Notes: a model not told the origin generated them from the sequence alone. Positions 23,581 to 31,978 are shown, numbered from the stretch's first letter. The stretch is 36,361 bases of DNA from Bacteriovoracaceae bacterium (GCA_947448495.1 CANFNX010000009.1:1-36361); one strand, 5' to 3'. Numbers and translations are program-made.

Positions 23581-24344
23581 AGAAACGTCCATGTCAAATT
23601 TAATGTACTTGTGAGAAATTGATTATTGAGTTTGCCTAGATCAGTGTAGTCAAAGATCCCCTCGGCTTTAAGATCGTTCCAAAAATAGTAACTTGCACTT
23701 AGACCAGCCGTTTTCGTCTCAATAAGTTGAGAACTCGCTCCTACAATGGCCTGAGAAGCTTCTATGCTTTTAAAAGCAAACACTGAAAATGCGTATTGTT
23801 GTTCGATGGAATAAATCGCTTTTAATCCTAGGCTATTCACACCCTTAAGATCTCTAGGGTTTTTAAAATGCGCCTGACCTACTAAGACCTGGGGAATCAA
23901 AATCAAGTTTTTAATTTTTTCGATTTCCATGCCAAAACGTAAGGTCTCTACATGAGTGACTGAAAAATTTGAATTTTGATAAGTCACAAATGGGGAGTAT
24001 CCATCGGCCAGAGAGTGATAGACACTTAGATTATACTGATCTTGAGGGAGGATTTCGGCACCCTCCTGAGCTTTTAAGTATCTGGCTTCGATAGCAAATG
24101 AATCATTCGGGCGATAAACAGCGACAGCACCTAGGCGCTTTTCATAAAAGCCGAATCTCTCAAGATAATTGGCCAAAAGTCCCGCCTCCCATTGAGAGGA
24201 GAGAGTAGCCTTGGAAATTAAATTAGATTGGCGACCGACTGAATTAAATCTGTTGATGTGTATGTACTGATTACTTAGCTGAATTTCATGAGCACAGACT
24301 GTACTTGATAAAAATACTAACAGGATAAAGATCAACCCTCTCAT
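23577..24344 (-). CDS. YaiO-like outer-membrane beta-barrel protein
   Basis: 255 residues with a signal peptide ending at VCAHE. The mature part has regularly alternating beta strands (for example RFGMEIEKIKNLILIPQVLV, AGLSASYYFWNDLKAEGIFD) and ends in an aromatic residue (LTWTFL), as expected for a barrel inserted by the BAM machinery. It resembles YaiO-family proteins. The ATG at 24344 is used because AAGGATGGAA is placed for it, not for the ATG at 24350. It overlaps the downstream GT2 gene by four bases, and the pair probably makes and exports a polysaccharide. Confidence 0.75.
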   Translation of the reverse strand: MRGLIFILLVFLSSTVCAHEIQLSNQYIHINRFNSVGRQSNLISKATLSSQWEAGLLANYLERFGFYEKRLGAVAVYRPNDSFAIEARYLKAQEGAEILPQDQYNLSVYHSLADGYSPFVTYQNSNFSVTHVETLRFGMEIEKIKNLILIPQVLVGQAHFKNPRDLKGVNSLGLKAIYSIEQQYAFSVFAFKSIEASQAIVGASSQLIETKTAGLSASYYFWNDLKAEGIFDYTDLGKLNNQFLTSTLNLTWTFL

Positions 24345-24368
24345 TTCCATCCTTGGCCAGTAGTTGTT

Positions 24369-24419
24369 AATCTATCAACCTATGTTAGAATTGATCAAAC
24401 CACTTAGGCAAAGTATTTT
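24369..24419. promoter_or_regulatory. Divergent promoters sharing a palindromic -35 (TTGATCAA)
   Basis: TTGATCAA (24391-24398) is its own reverse complement and can give a TTGATC -35 on both strands. Plus: 17-base spacer to TATTTT (24414-24419), start near 24427, four bases before the PilZ gene. Minus: 18-base spacer to TAGATT (24374-24369), start near 24361, with a normal leader for the YaiO-like gene. The hexamers match only in part. Confidence 0.4.
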
Positions 24420-24430
24420 CCAATAAGGCC

Positions 24431-25249
24431 ATGAAAGATATCAGGTTTGAAACAGGTTTTCTGATTTATAAAAAAATTTTTAAGCAGCTTGTTGCTTATC
24501 AGTCAAAAGTTGTGCTTTGGCAGATCTCGCCTGAGTCTGGCAGCAGACAAATTACTGAGACTCACGTTAACTCCTTTAATTTTGAAACAAAACACCTGTA
24601 TTTTGAGCATAATGCTCGGAAGTTCTTAAAGGCGACTCTTCCGGTTTATGGTTATGTTGAAGAGGGGGCCTTAATCTTTAAAACGACGATTGAACCAAGC
24701 TCCGATAATAACTTAACGTTGCGAGTTCCTGACCAGATCAGTCTTATCCAGGAAGAAGAAATGATGATCCTAGATACGATTGCTTCCAAGGTCATTTCTA
24801 ATATCTGGAGATCAAAACGTTTAGATACGACAGCGGATGATTTAGGTTCTGATTTTATGAGAGTGAAATCGATGTCACAGCGATCTTCTCGAGACCAAGA
24901 GTTGCTCAACCAGGAAATGGGTTTAACTTTAGATCAGGAAGATAAACTCTACGCCGATCAACGAGAAAGTCCTAGGGCCAGACCTAAAGATGATAAATGG
25001 GTCAAAGTCATGAGGTCGCAGGGTGAGATGCCCCTTGTTTATAGGCTATTCGATCTTTCAAGGGGTGGACTTGGATTCATCTCGGCAGTTGAAAATGAGT
25101 TTACCAAAGGCTCTTTAATCTATGTTGTAGGATTTAATGACTATGACTTAGATGATCCTTTGATTGGATCCATTATGTCCATCCGGTCCATGGATGGAAA
25201 TTTAGGAGAGTTCAAAGTCGGTATCAAGTTTACTGAGGGTCAGGATTAA
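24431..25249 (+). CDS. PilZ-domain c-di-GMP receptor
   Basis: 272 residues. The C-terminal PilZ domain (about 175-272) shows R178-ESP-R182 (RxxxR) and D208-LSRGG (D/N-x-S-x-x-G), the two c-di-GMP contact motifs, so binding is likely. The N-terminal 120 residues form a separate beta-rich region, perhaps YcgR-N-like. No signal peptide, so it is cytoplasmic. It is divergent from the YaiO-like/GT2 pair and is a likely regulator of it, as PilZ proteins commonly control exopolysaccharide synthases. The ribosome binding site is poor (AAGG two bases from the ATG). The last four bases overlap the following minus-strand gene. Confidence 0.88.
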   Translation: MKDIRFETGFLIYKKIFKQLVAYQSKVVLWQISPESGSRQITETHVNSFNFETKHLYFEHNARKFLKATLPVYGYVEEGALIFKTTIEPSSDNNLTLRVPDQISLIQEEEMMILDTIASKVISNIWRSKRLDTTADDLGSDFMRVKSMSQRSSRDQELLNQEMGLTLDQEDKLYADQRESPRARPKDDKWVKVMRSQGEMPLVYRLFDLSRGGLGFISAVENEFTKGSLIYVVGFNDYDLDDPLIGSIMSIRSMDGNLGEFKVGIKFTEGQD

Positions 25250-25713
25250 AATTCATAATGGTAGTAGAAACTATTTTCCAGATCTGTGTCGGAGCGCTTG
25301 ATAATTCTTCGTTGCTTTTTTAGTTTTCGCTCAACCAACTTCAAATCTTTTTTTAATTTTTTTGGGTCCACATTTTCTGAGTCTTTACCACTATCACACT
25401 CAAGTGTTTGGCGATGGAAGAAAATAAGTTCATTCAGAGCAAGATCTTTCGCCTTAATCGTCTTCACTCGTTCAAAGTCCATATGAGTGCCGATGGATTT
25501 TAAATGATCAGGAAAAATTTGAAAAATTTCTTTAATCCCTTTACAGGCATTGACCACATCATTTTTTTCAAGGTCTTCTTGAGCAACATCGATTTTCTCA
25601 ATGATGAGCTCAACTCGATCAATCATCTCTTTTTTGATCCGAATTTCCTTCATTGATTGCGCAAAAGAGATTTGAGACATCAATAGAGCTACAACTACTA
25701 GACCTCGTTTCAT
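25246..25713 (-). CDS. Secreted helical protein of unknown function
   Basis: 155 residues from ATG 25713, preceded by GGGAG at good distance. Signal peptide MKRGLVVVALLMSQISFAQS. The mature part is strongly charged and helical, with a lysine/arginine-rich stretch near the C-terminus (PKKLKKDLKLVERKLKKQRR) and a YYHYEF end. Two cysteines (NACKGI, LECDSG) might pair. It stands downstream of srkA by 88 bases on the same strand. No family recognised. Confidence 0.72.
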   Translation of the reverse strand: MKRGLVVVALLMSQISFAQSMKEIRIKKEMIDRVELIIEKIDVAQEDLEKNDVVNACKGIKEIFQIFPDHLKSIGTHMDFERVKTIKAKDLALNELIFFHRQTLECDSGKDSENVDPKKLKKDLKLVERKLKKQRRIIKRSDTDLENSFYYHYEF

Positions 25714-25801
25714 AATCACTCCCAGTTTAGTCGACACCTGATTAAACTTTAGACATCTTAAGTCACTAAAGTCTCATCAAAATATCAATTCTTGTGAATG
25801 T

Positions 25802-26836
25802 TTATTCAAAGCCCATGCCAACTCGTTCCTGGATTAGGCCGAGTTGAATTCGAAGATCTATAAGTTGTTGGTCCCAATAGTTGGCACTAGGGAAGTGAGG
25901 GAACATTCTTTGAAATGAATGATCCTCCCAGCGTTTAGCGATCCAGGCATTAAAATGTATCATCCGCATGGTTCTGAATACCTCGGTGAAATTCATCTTG
26001 AGGTGATCTTTTCTCGTCATTTCTTTGTAGGCATCAAGGAAGCGCTCTCTGTCCTTTAAGCTATCAGGGTCCTGCCCGGGAAAAAGTAGCCAAAGGTCTT
26101 GCTCCACTGGCCCAGTGAGACAATCATCAAAATCCACGGCCTTGGGACCTGCACTGGTCCACACAATATTTCCGCGATGGAAGTCTCCATGGATACGCTG
26201 AACTTGGAGTTGAGAAAAAAGAGGACCGATGAGACCTTCGGCTTGCTCAAGTAATTTAAGATAGTGCGTGAAGCTGATGTGGTCTACAGGATTTAGTTTT
26301 TCAAGTTCAAGTTTTGAGGCGGTGACAAAGGTTTGAGGGGTAAACGAAAAGCGATGAGAAAATGTCCCCATGGATCCTATATTATGAATGCGTCCAATGA
26401 GCCTGCCGGCCTGATCTATTTCATCTTTGATCAATTCATCTTTTAAACGTCCCTGAACTTTTGGGAAAAGAGCAAACCATAAATTTGTTTCCGGATGAAG
26501 ATGAAGAGTGCTGCCGTTAAAGGACAGTGGGGCGACAACGGGAACTTCGAATTCGGTGAGATTCTCTAAGAATCGATGTTCTTCGAGGATTTGTTTATCA
26601 TTCCATCTTCCAGGGCGATAGAATTTAACAATCACATTCGTAGGTGAAAATCCCTTACCAAAATCCTGAGCGGATGCAAGTTCTACATCGTAGACCCGGT
26701 TTTCAAGACTATTAAGGGCCATCGTTCTTCCGGTCAGGCGTTTACCTAGACCTTCGACGGCCTCCATCACATGTTCTGGTGAGAGTAAGTGAAAGTGTTT
26801 AGTCTCTTGTCCCCATAGTCCCTGAAGATTGTCCAT
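25802..26836 (-). CDS. srkA: Stress-response kinase SrkA (YihE)
   Basis: 344 residues of the SrkA/APH-like kinase family. It follows E. coli SrkA throughout: LNSLENRVYDVE, VIVKFYRPGRWNDKQILEEH (ATP-site lysine 71), EVPVVAPLSFNG, IHGDFHRGNIVW with catalytic D218, and VDFDDCLTGPVEQDLW with D235. E. coli SrkA phosphorylates Ser/Thr and counteracts MazF-type programmed death. AAGGA eight bases before ATG 26836 supports this start over 26854. A short dyad lies upstream. Confidence 0.94.
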   Translation of the reverse strand: MDNLQGLWGQETKHFHLLSPEHVMEAVEGLGKRLTGRTMALNSLENRVYDVELASAQDFGKGFSPTNVIVKFYRPGRWNDKQILEEHRFLENLTEFEVPVVAPLSFNGSTLHLHPETNLWFALFPKVQGRLKDELIKDEIDQAGRLIGRIHNIGSMGTFSHRFSFTPQTFVTASKLELEKLNPVDHISFTHYLKLLEQAEGLIGPLFSQLQVQRIHGDFHRGNIVWTSAGPKAVDFDDCLTGPVEQDLWLLFPGQDPDSLKDRERFLDAYKEMTRKDHLKMNFTEVFRTMRMIHFNAWIAKRWEDHSFQRMFPHFPSANYWDQQLIDLRIQLGLIQERVGMGFE

Positions 26837-26858
26837 AATTGAATTCCTTAGCATGAAT

Positions 26859-26876
26859 TGCCAAATAGAATTGGCA
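26859..26876. repeat. Dyad TGCCAA-N6-TTGGCA upstream of srkA
   Basis: A perfect 6-bp inverted repeat (26859-26864 and 26871-26876), 23 bases upstream of the srkA start. Its size and place suit an operator for a dimeric regulator, but a 6-bp arm can also arise by chance. Confidence 0.3.
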
Positions 26877-26957
26877 CTAAAGTGATAAATAAAGTCAGTT
26901 TTTTCAAAAACTTATTATCTTTTCGCTCATTTTAGCATTTCCATTTCCAGATTGATG

Positions 26958-26963
26958 TAAAAT
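26958..26963 (+). promoter_or_regulatory. Candidate -10 box seven bases before the start codon
   Basis: TAAAAT (5 of 6) ends seven bases before the ATG at 26971, and no Shine-Dalgarno sequence lies between. The -35 is not clear. A leaderless mRNA is predicted. Confidence 0.4.
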
Positions 26964-26970
26964 TAAGCTT

Positions 26971-28722
26971 ATGAAAAAACTATTATCATTACTTTTGAGT
27001 TTTACACTCCTCATTTCCCCACTGTCTTCTGTCTATGCCACTGATCCGGTAGATGAAGATAAGTTTCTTAAAGAGGGCACTCAAGGTTCCGGCAAAGACT
27101 TTTATTATCTTCAAGCGGAATCACTTGGTGCAGCGGCAAGTGGTTTAAACATGTTTGTCTGTTTTTCCACTGGAGGATGGTCGCACACTATTTTTGCAGT
27201 TGGTGGGGCTTCCTATATTTGGGGGGAGGTGGCCACAGCGAAACAGGCAAAAGAGTACCGTGATTACCGTGAAAATAGACTGAAGCAATTGGAGCAGAAC
27301 ACGAATAATGCTGGCGGGTCAATCACCCAGGCCACTGCCGATATTCAAATGGTCGCCCTGAATGAAAAATTAACTGAAGAGAATATGACTCTAGAATTAT
27401 TAAAGAAAAGAAAAGATTACGCTGACTTTGCCGCTATTATGTATGACTTGGCCGCCGCATCTGCAGCAGTCGAAGTTGGAATTCACTACGCCCCTTTCAT
27501 GTGGTGGTTTGGTTACACTTACTGTCCAACGCTTCCTTTTGTCGTTCCGCCAATTATAGCGACGCTCATTGCAGCTTTTGGGACCTATGAAAACTTTAAG
27601 AATGCTCAAGAGGCCACTGGTGAAACAAAACTGGGTATCAACTCAGTGGCTTTTGCAGCTAAGTTGCAATCCATGAGTGTTGCAACAGCTATCGTGTTCA
27701 CGGGTGGTGTCATTCTTCCTGAAACAAGAACTGCATTGTTTATTGCTCAAGCAATTTTGGCCGAGAAAGTGAAAGATCAACTCCAAGATAGAATTGATAA
27801 AGCAAATGAGAACATTACAAAAATTAAAGCAATGTTAAGTCACTTTCAAAATAATACTCAACCCTCTGGTGGGATCACTCCTGGACTCGCTGGTAGTGGA
27901 AATTATTCTGGAAACGGAGCTCAGGGGGGAGTTTCTGCAGGCGGAAATTATCAAGTACTCCCTAATGTTGGCACTCCTCATGGCACCAATGTCGGTTGCT
28001 TTAGTAATTCTAGTAATGGAGTCAACTTATCTCAGGCGGGTTGTAGCAACCCGATTAAATTTGAAGCTAAACTTCCAGATTTTAAAAATCCTGAGCTTGC
28101 AAATTTCACACAGCAAGCACTGTCCTACGGAAATAGCCTAGCTTCAGGTGACACCAAATCAGCATCTCTTCAAGCCCAAGCCTTTTCGGCCAATGCGGCA
28201 AGAATCAGAGCAATCAGAGATGAAGCCTTAAGCAAAGCCTCAGTTGAAGCCAAAAAGAATGGTTATGATCTTAATGCTATGATTAAAGATAAAGAAAATG
28301 AAATTAACAAGGCCATGTCTGACAGCAGTCTCAAAGCAGGTCTTGGTGGAGGAGCCAACCTCGCTAGTATTGGAACTTCTTCATCAGGTGCATCTTCAAA
28401 TGGATCGTCAAATGTTGCTAATCCTTCATGGGCTGCGAACTTAAATGGTGCAGACAAAGGTTTGGGTAATAAGGGAATAAAAATGCCTGTGATCGGAACT
28501 GGCACCAGTGGGGTGTCTTCTGTTGGAGATGGTTCTGGTATGAGTGATGAGGAAAAAGATGTTATCGCGGCCAATGTCGATCGCAACAAGAGTGATTTTA
28601 AGGCCAATGAGGGTGACAGCTTATTCAAGGTCGTTTCTAAAACATACATCAGAAACCTTGATCGTATCCTGACACGTAAGAAGAAGAACCTAGATGAAGA
28701 AACGATCAAGGACGCTCAATAG
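26971..28722 (+). CDS. Large exported Gly/Ser/Asn-rich protein with hydrophobic segments, unknown function
   Basis: 583 residues. A signal peptide (MKKLLSLLLSFTLLISPLSS, cleavage near VYATD) is followed by hydrophobic segments at about 50-80, 155-205 and 230-265, the middle one with WW and cysteine (APFMWWFGYTYCPTLPF). A charged helical part (270-295) leads into low-complexity Gly/Ser/Asn sequence from about 297 to 345 and again from 460 to 530. The C-terminus is compact and basic (EGDSLFKVVSKTYIRNLDRI), faintly like a LysM opening. Helix prediction between the hydrophobic segments suggests a membrane or envelope-anchored part with an exposed tail. No ribosome binding site is seen. No family recognised. 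Confidence 0.8.
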   Translation: MKKLLSLLLSFTLLISPLSSVYATDPVDEDKFLKEGTQGSGKDFYYLQAESLGAAASGLNMFVCFSTGGWSHTIFAVGGASYIWGEVATAKQAKEYRDYRENRLKQLEQNTNNAGGSITQATADIQMVALNEKLTEENMTLELLKKRKDYADFAAIMYDLAAASAAVEVGIHYAPFMWWFGYTYCPTLPFVVPPIIATLIAAFGTYENFKNAQEATGETKLGINSVAFAAKLQSMSVATAIVFTGGVILPETRTALFIAQAILAEKVKDQLQDRIDKANENITKIKAMLSHFQNNTQPSGGITPGLAGSGNYSGNGAQGGVSAGGNYQVLPNVGTPHGTNVGCFSNSSNGVNLSQAGCSNPIKFEAKLPDFKNPELANFTQQALSYGNSLASGDTKSASLQAQAFSANAARIRAIRDEALSKASVEAKKNGYDLNAMIKDKENEINKAMSDSSLKAGLGGGANLASIGTSSSGASSNGSSNVANPSWAANLNGADKGLGNKGIKMPVIGTGTSGVSSVGDGSGMSDEEKDVIAANVDRNKSDFKANEGDSLFKVVSKTYIRNLDRILTRKKKNLDEETIKDAQ

Positions 28723-28724
28723 GT

Positions 28725-30077
28725 CTATCGTCTTCCTCTGCGAATTCTGCGGTAGCGTCGTTTGCCATGACGGCGCTTTCTGACTTCATTAAGATTATTT
28801 TGTAAATCTTTGATAAAAACCGCTAATTCTCGATGGAAAAACATTTCCCCGTTCTCACCGATATTCTGCACGTCCATGAACCAATGATTATCTTGAGCTA
28901 TATTCTCTATGAGTGTGAAGTTCATTTTGGCAGTGGTGTGAACGACTCTCCATGGATTTTTCACTCCATTATCTTCAAACACTCTTGAGTGCATGGGACT
29001 GGATGTGATTTCAAAACTCGGTAGTCCTAAAAGACTTCTTGGAAACTGCATGATTTCACTCATGTGACGGTCGCCACTTATGAAAATCATGGGAGTTCCC
29101 GTTAATCTAAGATCTTTTATGAATTGATCAAAGTTTTTGGAATGTTGTCCCTCGAAGGAATCATATTCATGATAGCCTCCGAAAAATTGATCCCCTTTTA
29201 TGAGTAGACTAGGTTGGGCCTCTTCTTTAAGTGATTTCATTAGCCATTGGTACTGATCTTTTCCAAGGTGCTCACCATCGCCTTTTTCGTCTCTAAACGT
29301 GCGAGCATCTAGAAAATAGAGATTGAAGTCACCCAGTTCTAGTTGACCACCGACTCCCAATCCCTTGATGAAGGAATCATCACTTAGGGACTGTGCCCAA
29401 AAGGTTTCAAAAATATCCTTCGCTTCATTTTTGTATTCATAATGCTTTCCTGAGTCTCTCGGCCCATAATCGTTATCATCCCAGATGGCGTGAGTAGGAA
29501 TTAGCTTTTCTTGAAAATAGAAGGGAATGGTAAGTCTGATGTCTGTGTACCTACGCCAAAGCGTCTCAGGATTTGAACTTAAAGAACCACCATTGGCCTC
29601 GCGGTTGGCGTAGACGTTGTCTCCAATCATGAGAACATATTCCGGATTTTTTAAAGCAAGCTGATCCCAGATTTTGAAATGTTTCTCGTATCCGTCATTA
29701 ATACAGGAAAGAACGGCCAACTTTAGTTTGGAATCATCCAATTGCCCTTTTCCTATGAGCCTCTGGTCAATAAGCTTTTGATTTTCAAACGCATAAAGAT
29801 TGAAATCTTTTTTCTGATCTCTAGAAAAGATGATCTTATGAATAACCCACGGAGAGTGAGGGCGACTGACGATTTTAGTCTCATCCGGCTTAATAATTTC
29901 CCCATCGGCACTTCGGAGTTCAAACTCTAGTTTCTTATCTGCTAGGGCCAAAATACTAAACTCGACTTCTTTTGAAGAGGTGAGTCCTTGAAGGATAGAG
30001 AGTTTGTCAGTACGTTTTTTAGGTGCTGTCGAACATGCAGAGATTATTAAAATCAAAAAGAAGGTAAGGAATTTCAT
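28725..30077 (-). CDS. PhoD-like metallophosphatase lipoprotein
   Basis: 450 residues. The N-terminus MKFLTFFLILIISACSTAPK has a lipobox with C15, so the mature protein is a lipoprotein. PhoD-family motifs follow in order: LAVLSCINDG, MIGDNVYANREANG, AIWDDNDYGPRDSG, FLDARTFRD, and late FISGDRHMSEI. These bind the Fe/Ca centre in alkaline phosphatase D and phospholipase D-like relatives. The last 15 residues are almost all basic (RKRRHGKRRYRRIRRGRR), an unusual tail that may bind nucleic acid, LPS or peptidoglycan. Its ATG overlaps the maf stop (ATGA). Confidence 0.87.
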   Translation of the reverse strand: MKFLTFFLILIISACSTAPKKRTDKLSILQGLTSSKEVEFSILALADKKLEFELRSADGEIIKPDETKIVSRPHSPWVIHKIIFSRDQKKDFNLYAFENQKLIDQRLIGKGQLDDSKLKLAVLSCINDGYEKHFKIWDQLALKNPEYVLMIGDNVYANREANGGSLSSNPETLWRRYTDIRLTIPFYFQEKLIPTHAIWDDNDYGPRDSGKHYEYKNEAKDIFETFWAQSLSDDSFIKGLGVGGQLELGDFNLYFLDARTFRDEKGDGEHLGKDQYQWLMKSLKEEAQPSLLIKGDQFFGGYHEYDSFEGQHSKNFDQFIKDLRLTGTPMIFISGDRHMSEIMQFPRSLLGLPSFEITSSPMHSRVFEDNGVKNPWRVVHTTAKMNFTLIENIAQDNHWFMDVQNIGENGEMFFHRELAVFIKDLQNNLNEVRKRRHGKRRYRRIRRGRR

Positions 30078-30676
30078 AGTGGATAACCAAGTTGTAGTAG
30101 ATGATTATTAAGTTGTATCAATGGCAGACCCACGATCGAGGTGTGGTCATCCATTTCAATTTTATGGAAAAGTTTTAGACCGAATGATTCAAGTTTATAG
30201 CTACCAGCGCAGTCGAGTGGTAAATCTTTTTTGACATAAGCACTTATTTGCTCACGGTTAAGTTGTCTCATATGAAGCTTTGTTTCGTTGAAAAATTGGA
30301 TCTTTCCCTCTGGATAAAGCAGAGTTACCGAAGTGACTAGTTGATGAGACTTGTCCTGCATTCGTTCAAGCTGCTCGATTGCATTTTCGATGGTCATTGG
30401 TTTGCTAAGAATGTTCCCATCCAGCATACAGACTTGGTCTGATCCGATGACACAGCTGTTGGAGTGCTGTCTAAAAACGGCCATAGCCTTTTCAAGAGAA
30501 AGTTTTAAGGAAAGTTCTTTAGCAGAAAGCGATAGATCTTTAAATTGATCTTCGTCCACGCCAGGCGAAACACAGTCAAAGGTGAATCCTAGTTGGGCAA
30601 GCAATGCGCTTCTGTACTTTGACGTCGAGGCCAAAACAAGAGGGTAAGGATAATTTAGTGGTTGATTTTTTCCCAT
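30074..30676 (-). CDS. yceF: Maf-family nucleotide pyrophosphatase, YceF type
   Basis: 200 residues. It follows E. coli YceF: LVLASTSKYRSALLAQLGF near the start, SPGVDED, CVIGSDQVCMLDG and LPLDCAGSYKLESFGLKLF, then VGLPLIQL. The GSDQV form is that of the YceF branch, which hydrolyses m7GTP, so the likely job is removing methylated nucleotides. Its start lies 22 bases inside the upstream gene and its end overlaps the PhoD gene by four, so the group is one transcription unit. Confidence 0.93.
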   Translation of the reverse strand: MGKNQPLNYPYPLVLASTSKYRSALLAQLGFTFDCVSPGVDEDQFKDLSLSAKELSLKLSLEKAMAVFRQHSNSCVIGSDQVCMLDGNILSKPMTIENAIEQLERMQDKSHQLVTSVTLLYPEGKIQFFNETKLHMRQLNREQISAYVKKDLPLDCAGSYKLESFGLKLFHKIEMDDHTSIVGLPLIQLNNHLLQLGYPL

Positions 30677-30960
30677 ATTTTTAAACAGACAAATCGATCA
30701 AGTTTGAGGTCCTTCCATGGATAATCAAGGATGATGTCCCTGGTGGGCGATCGATTTATGCCTGCCTCTTGATTCGTTTTGGTAAGGGTTAATGTGTAGT
30801 ACTTTCTATAATATTGAAAAACCGCTGAGTATTTATCCTCATCATCTTGGGCCTCAAGCAAAGCCTTTTCAAGTTTTCTTGCCTGCGCCGAAATCATCTC
30901 ATTTAGTTTTTTGCATTCCTTGTGGTCTTGATTGAGATGCCAATCAGTCGTAGTCGTCAT
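30655..30960 (-). CDS. Small helical protein of unknown function
   Basis: 101 residues with no signal peptide. The first 60 residues look like one long charged helix (NEMISAQARKLEKALLEAQD), the rest is mixed with several tryptophans and tyrosines. It overlaps the ROK gene stop (ATGA) and runs 22 bases into yceF, so it is translated with both. The tight overlaps on both sides and full-length frame support a real gene. No family recognised. Confidence 0.75.
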   Translation of the reverse strand: MTTTTDWHLNQDHKECKKLNEMISAQARKLEKALLEAQDDEDKYSAVFQYYRKYYTLTLTKTNQEAGINRSPTRDIILDYPWKDLKLDRFVCLKIWEKINH

Positions 30961-31898
30961 AGCTTTGAGACCTCATCTATGATGTGCGCAGCTCCGCCAT
31001 ATACGGCACCTTTGTCAGAAGCAAGTGCTGCTGTTTTGATGTCAATTTTTCCCTTGAGCGAGAAGTGAATGGACTCGTCAAGTTTTTGCTTCACCACTTG
31101 GTTAAAAGAATCACCAAGCTTTGAGACTCCGCCTCCGATAATAAAAGCTTGAGGTCCAAATAAGACTCCCATCGACACGAGGCCAGAAGCTAGTTCTTGA
31201 GCTATTTGATGAATAATCGATGTCGCTTTAAGATCTCCCTCTGCAAAAAGGGCTCCTAACTTTTCTATCGTCCACTCTTCTTTAGTTAATTGTAGAATAG
31301 TTTCTTTAATTCCTTTCGCTGATAGATAGCTTTCAAGATGATTCATTCCGCCGCACGAACAAAGTCTTTTTTGGTCGTGAGGGATAATGATATGACCACC
31401 TTCGGCTCCTAAAGCATCATGGCCACGATAGAGCTTTCCATCCAAAATTAAACCTGTTCCGACGCCTGTTCCGAGAGTCACAAGTACAAAGTCTTGAAAA
31501 CTTTTGCCAGCTCCCCATTTATTTTCTCCGACGGCAGCTAAGTTTGCATCATTTTCAATGACCGCGGGTACTTTAAATGATTTTTTAAAAAAATCTCTTA
31601 AGGGGACATTCTTCCAACCGAGGTTGGGGGCCTGGTCAACATAGCCCGTAAAGTAATTGGCCATTGGAGCACCAGCGCCGACTCCAATAATAGCGGGATC
31701 ACCGAGTGCTAAACCCAATTTCTGTTTTAGGATTTGCTCTGATTGTTGAGCGAGATGATCAATAAATTTTTCTGGACTGAGATCTTTCAAGGTTGAAATC
31801 TTCTCAAATGAAATGAGATTTCCCTCTGAATCAAAAATACCTATTTTTGTATTGGTTCCACCAATATCAATTCCAATCGCAATACGTGGTTTATTCAT
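30957..31898 (-). CDS. ROK-family sugar kinase (glucokinase-like)
   Basis: 313 residues from ATG 31898, giving the usual opening MNKPRIAIGIDIGGTNTKIG; ATG 31922 would add eight residues. Motifs: phosphate loop DIGGTNTK (ATP), VIENDANLAAVGE with the catalytic aspartate, LGTGVGTGLIL, EGGHIII and the zinc-binding LCSCGGMNHLESYLSAKG. ROK kinases use glucose, N-acetylglucosamine or mannose; no DNA-binding domain is present, so this is an enzyme, not a repressor. First gene of a four-gene minus unit. The ribosome binding site is unclear. Confidence 0.9.
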   Translation of the reverse strand: MNKPRIAIGIDIGGTNTKIGIFDSEGNLISFEKISTLKDLSPEKFIDHLAQQSEQILKQKLGLALGDPAIIGVGAGAPMANYFTGYVDQAPNLGWKNVPLRDFFKKSFKVPAVIENDANLAAVGENKWGAGKSFQDFVLVTLGTGVGTGLILDGKLYRGHDALGAEGGHIIIPHDQKRLCSCGGMNHLESYLSAKGIKETILQLTKEEWTIEKLGALFAEGDLKATSIIHQIAQELASGLVSMGVLFGPQAFIIGGGVSKLGDSFNQVVKQKLDESIHFSLKGKIDIKTAALASDKGAVYGGAAHIIDEVSKL

Positions 31899-31932
31899 AT
31901 TCAAAACGCTATCATGAAACATCGGTCTCGGC

Positions 31933-31972
31933 TATAATCAGTACATAATGTTTTCTAGACCACGAGGGTCAA
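31933..31972. promoter_or_regulatory. Interlocked divergent promoters of the ROK and baeRF genes
   Basis: Minus: TTGACC (31972-31967), 16-base spacer, CATTAT (31950-31945). Plus: a perfect TATAAT at 31933-31938, without a clear -35, giving a start near 31946 and a 33-base leader with GAGGG before the GTG. The minus -35 overlaps that GAGGG, so the two signals cannot evolve independently. Confidence 0.45.
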
Positions 31973-31978
31973 AATAGA

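Noticed and set aside
27869..28141. A second plus-strand open frame of 90 codons within the same gene
   Set aside because: Shifted-frame shadow of the low-complexity region, with no ribosome binding site and no signal peptide.
28263..28709. Long minus-strand open frame (148 codons) inside the Gly/Ser-rich gene
   Set aside because: It mirrors the low-complexity sequence of the plus-strand gene, has no ribosome binding site and no family resemblance; the plus gene has a signal peptide and sensible composition.
28540..28722. LysM domain at the end of the exported Gly/Ser-rich protein
   Set aside because: Only a short GDSLFKVV stretch resembles the LysM opening; the remaining motif positions do not follow, so I do not call the domain.
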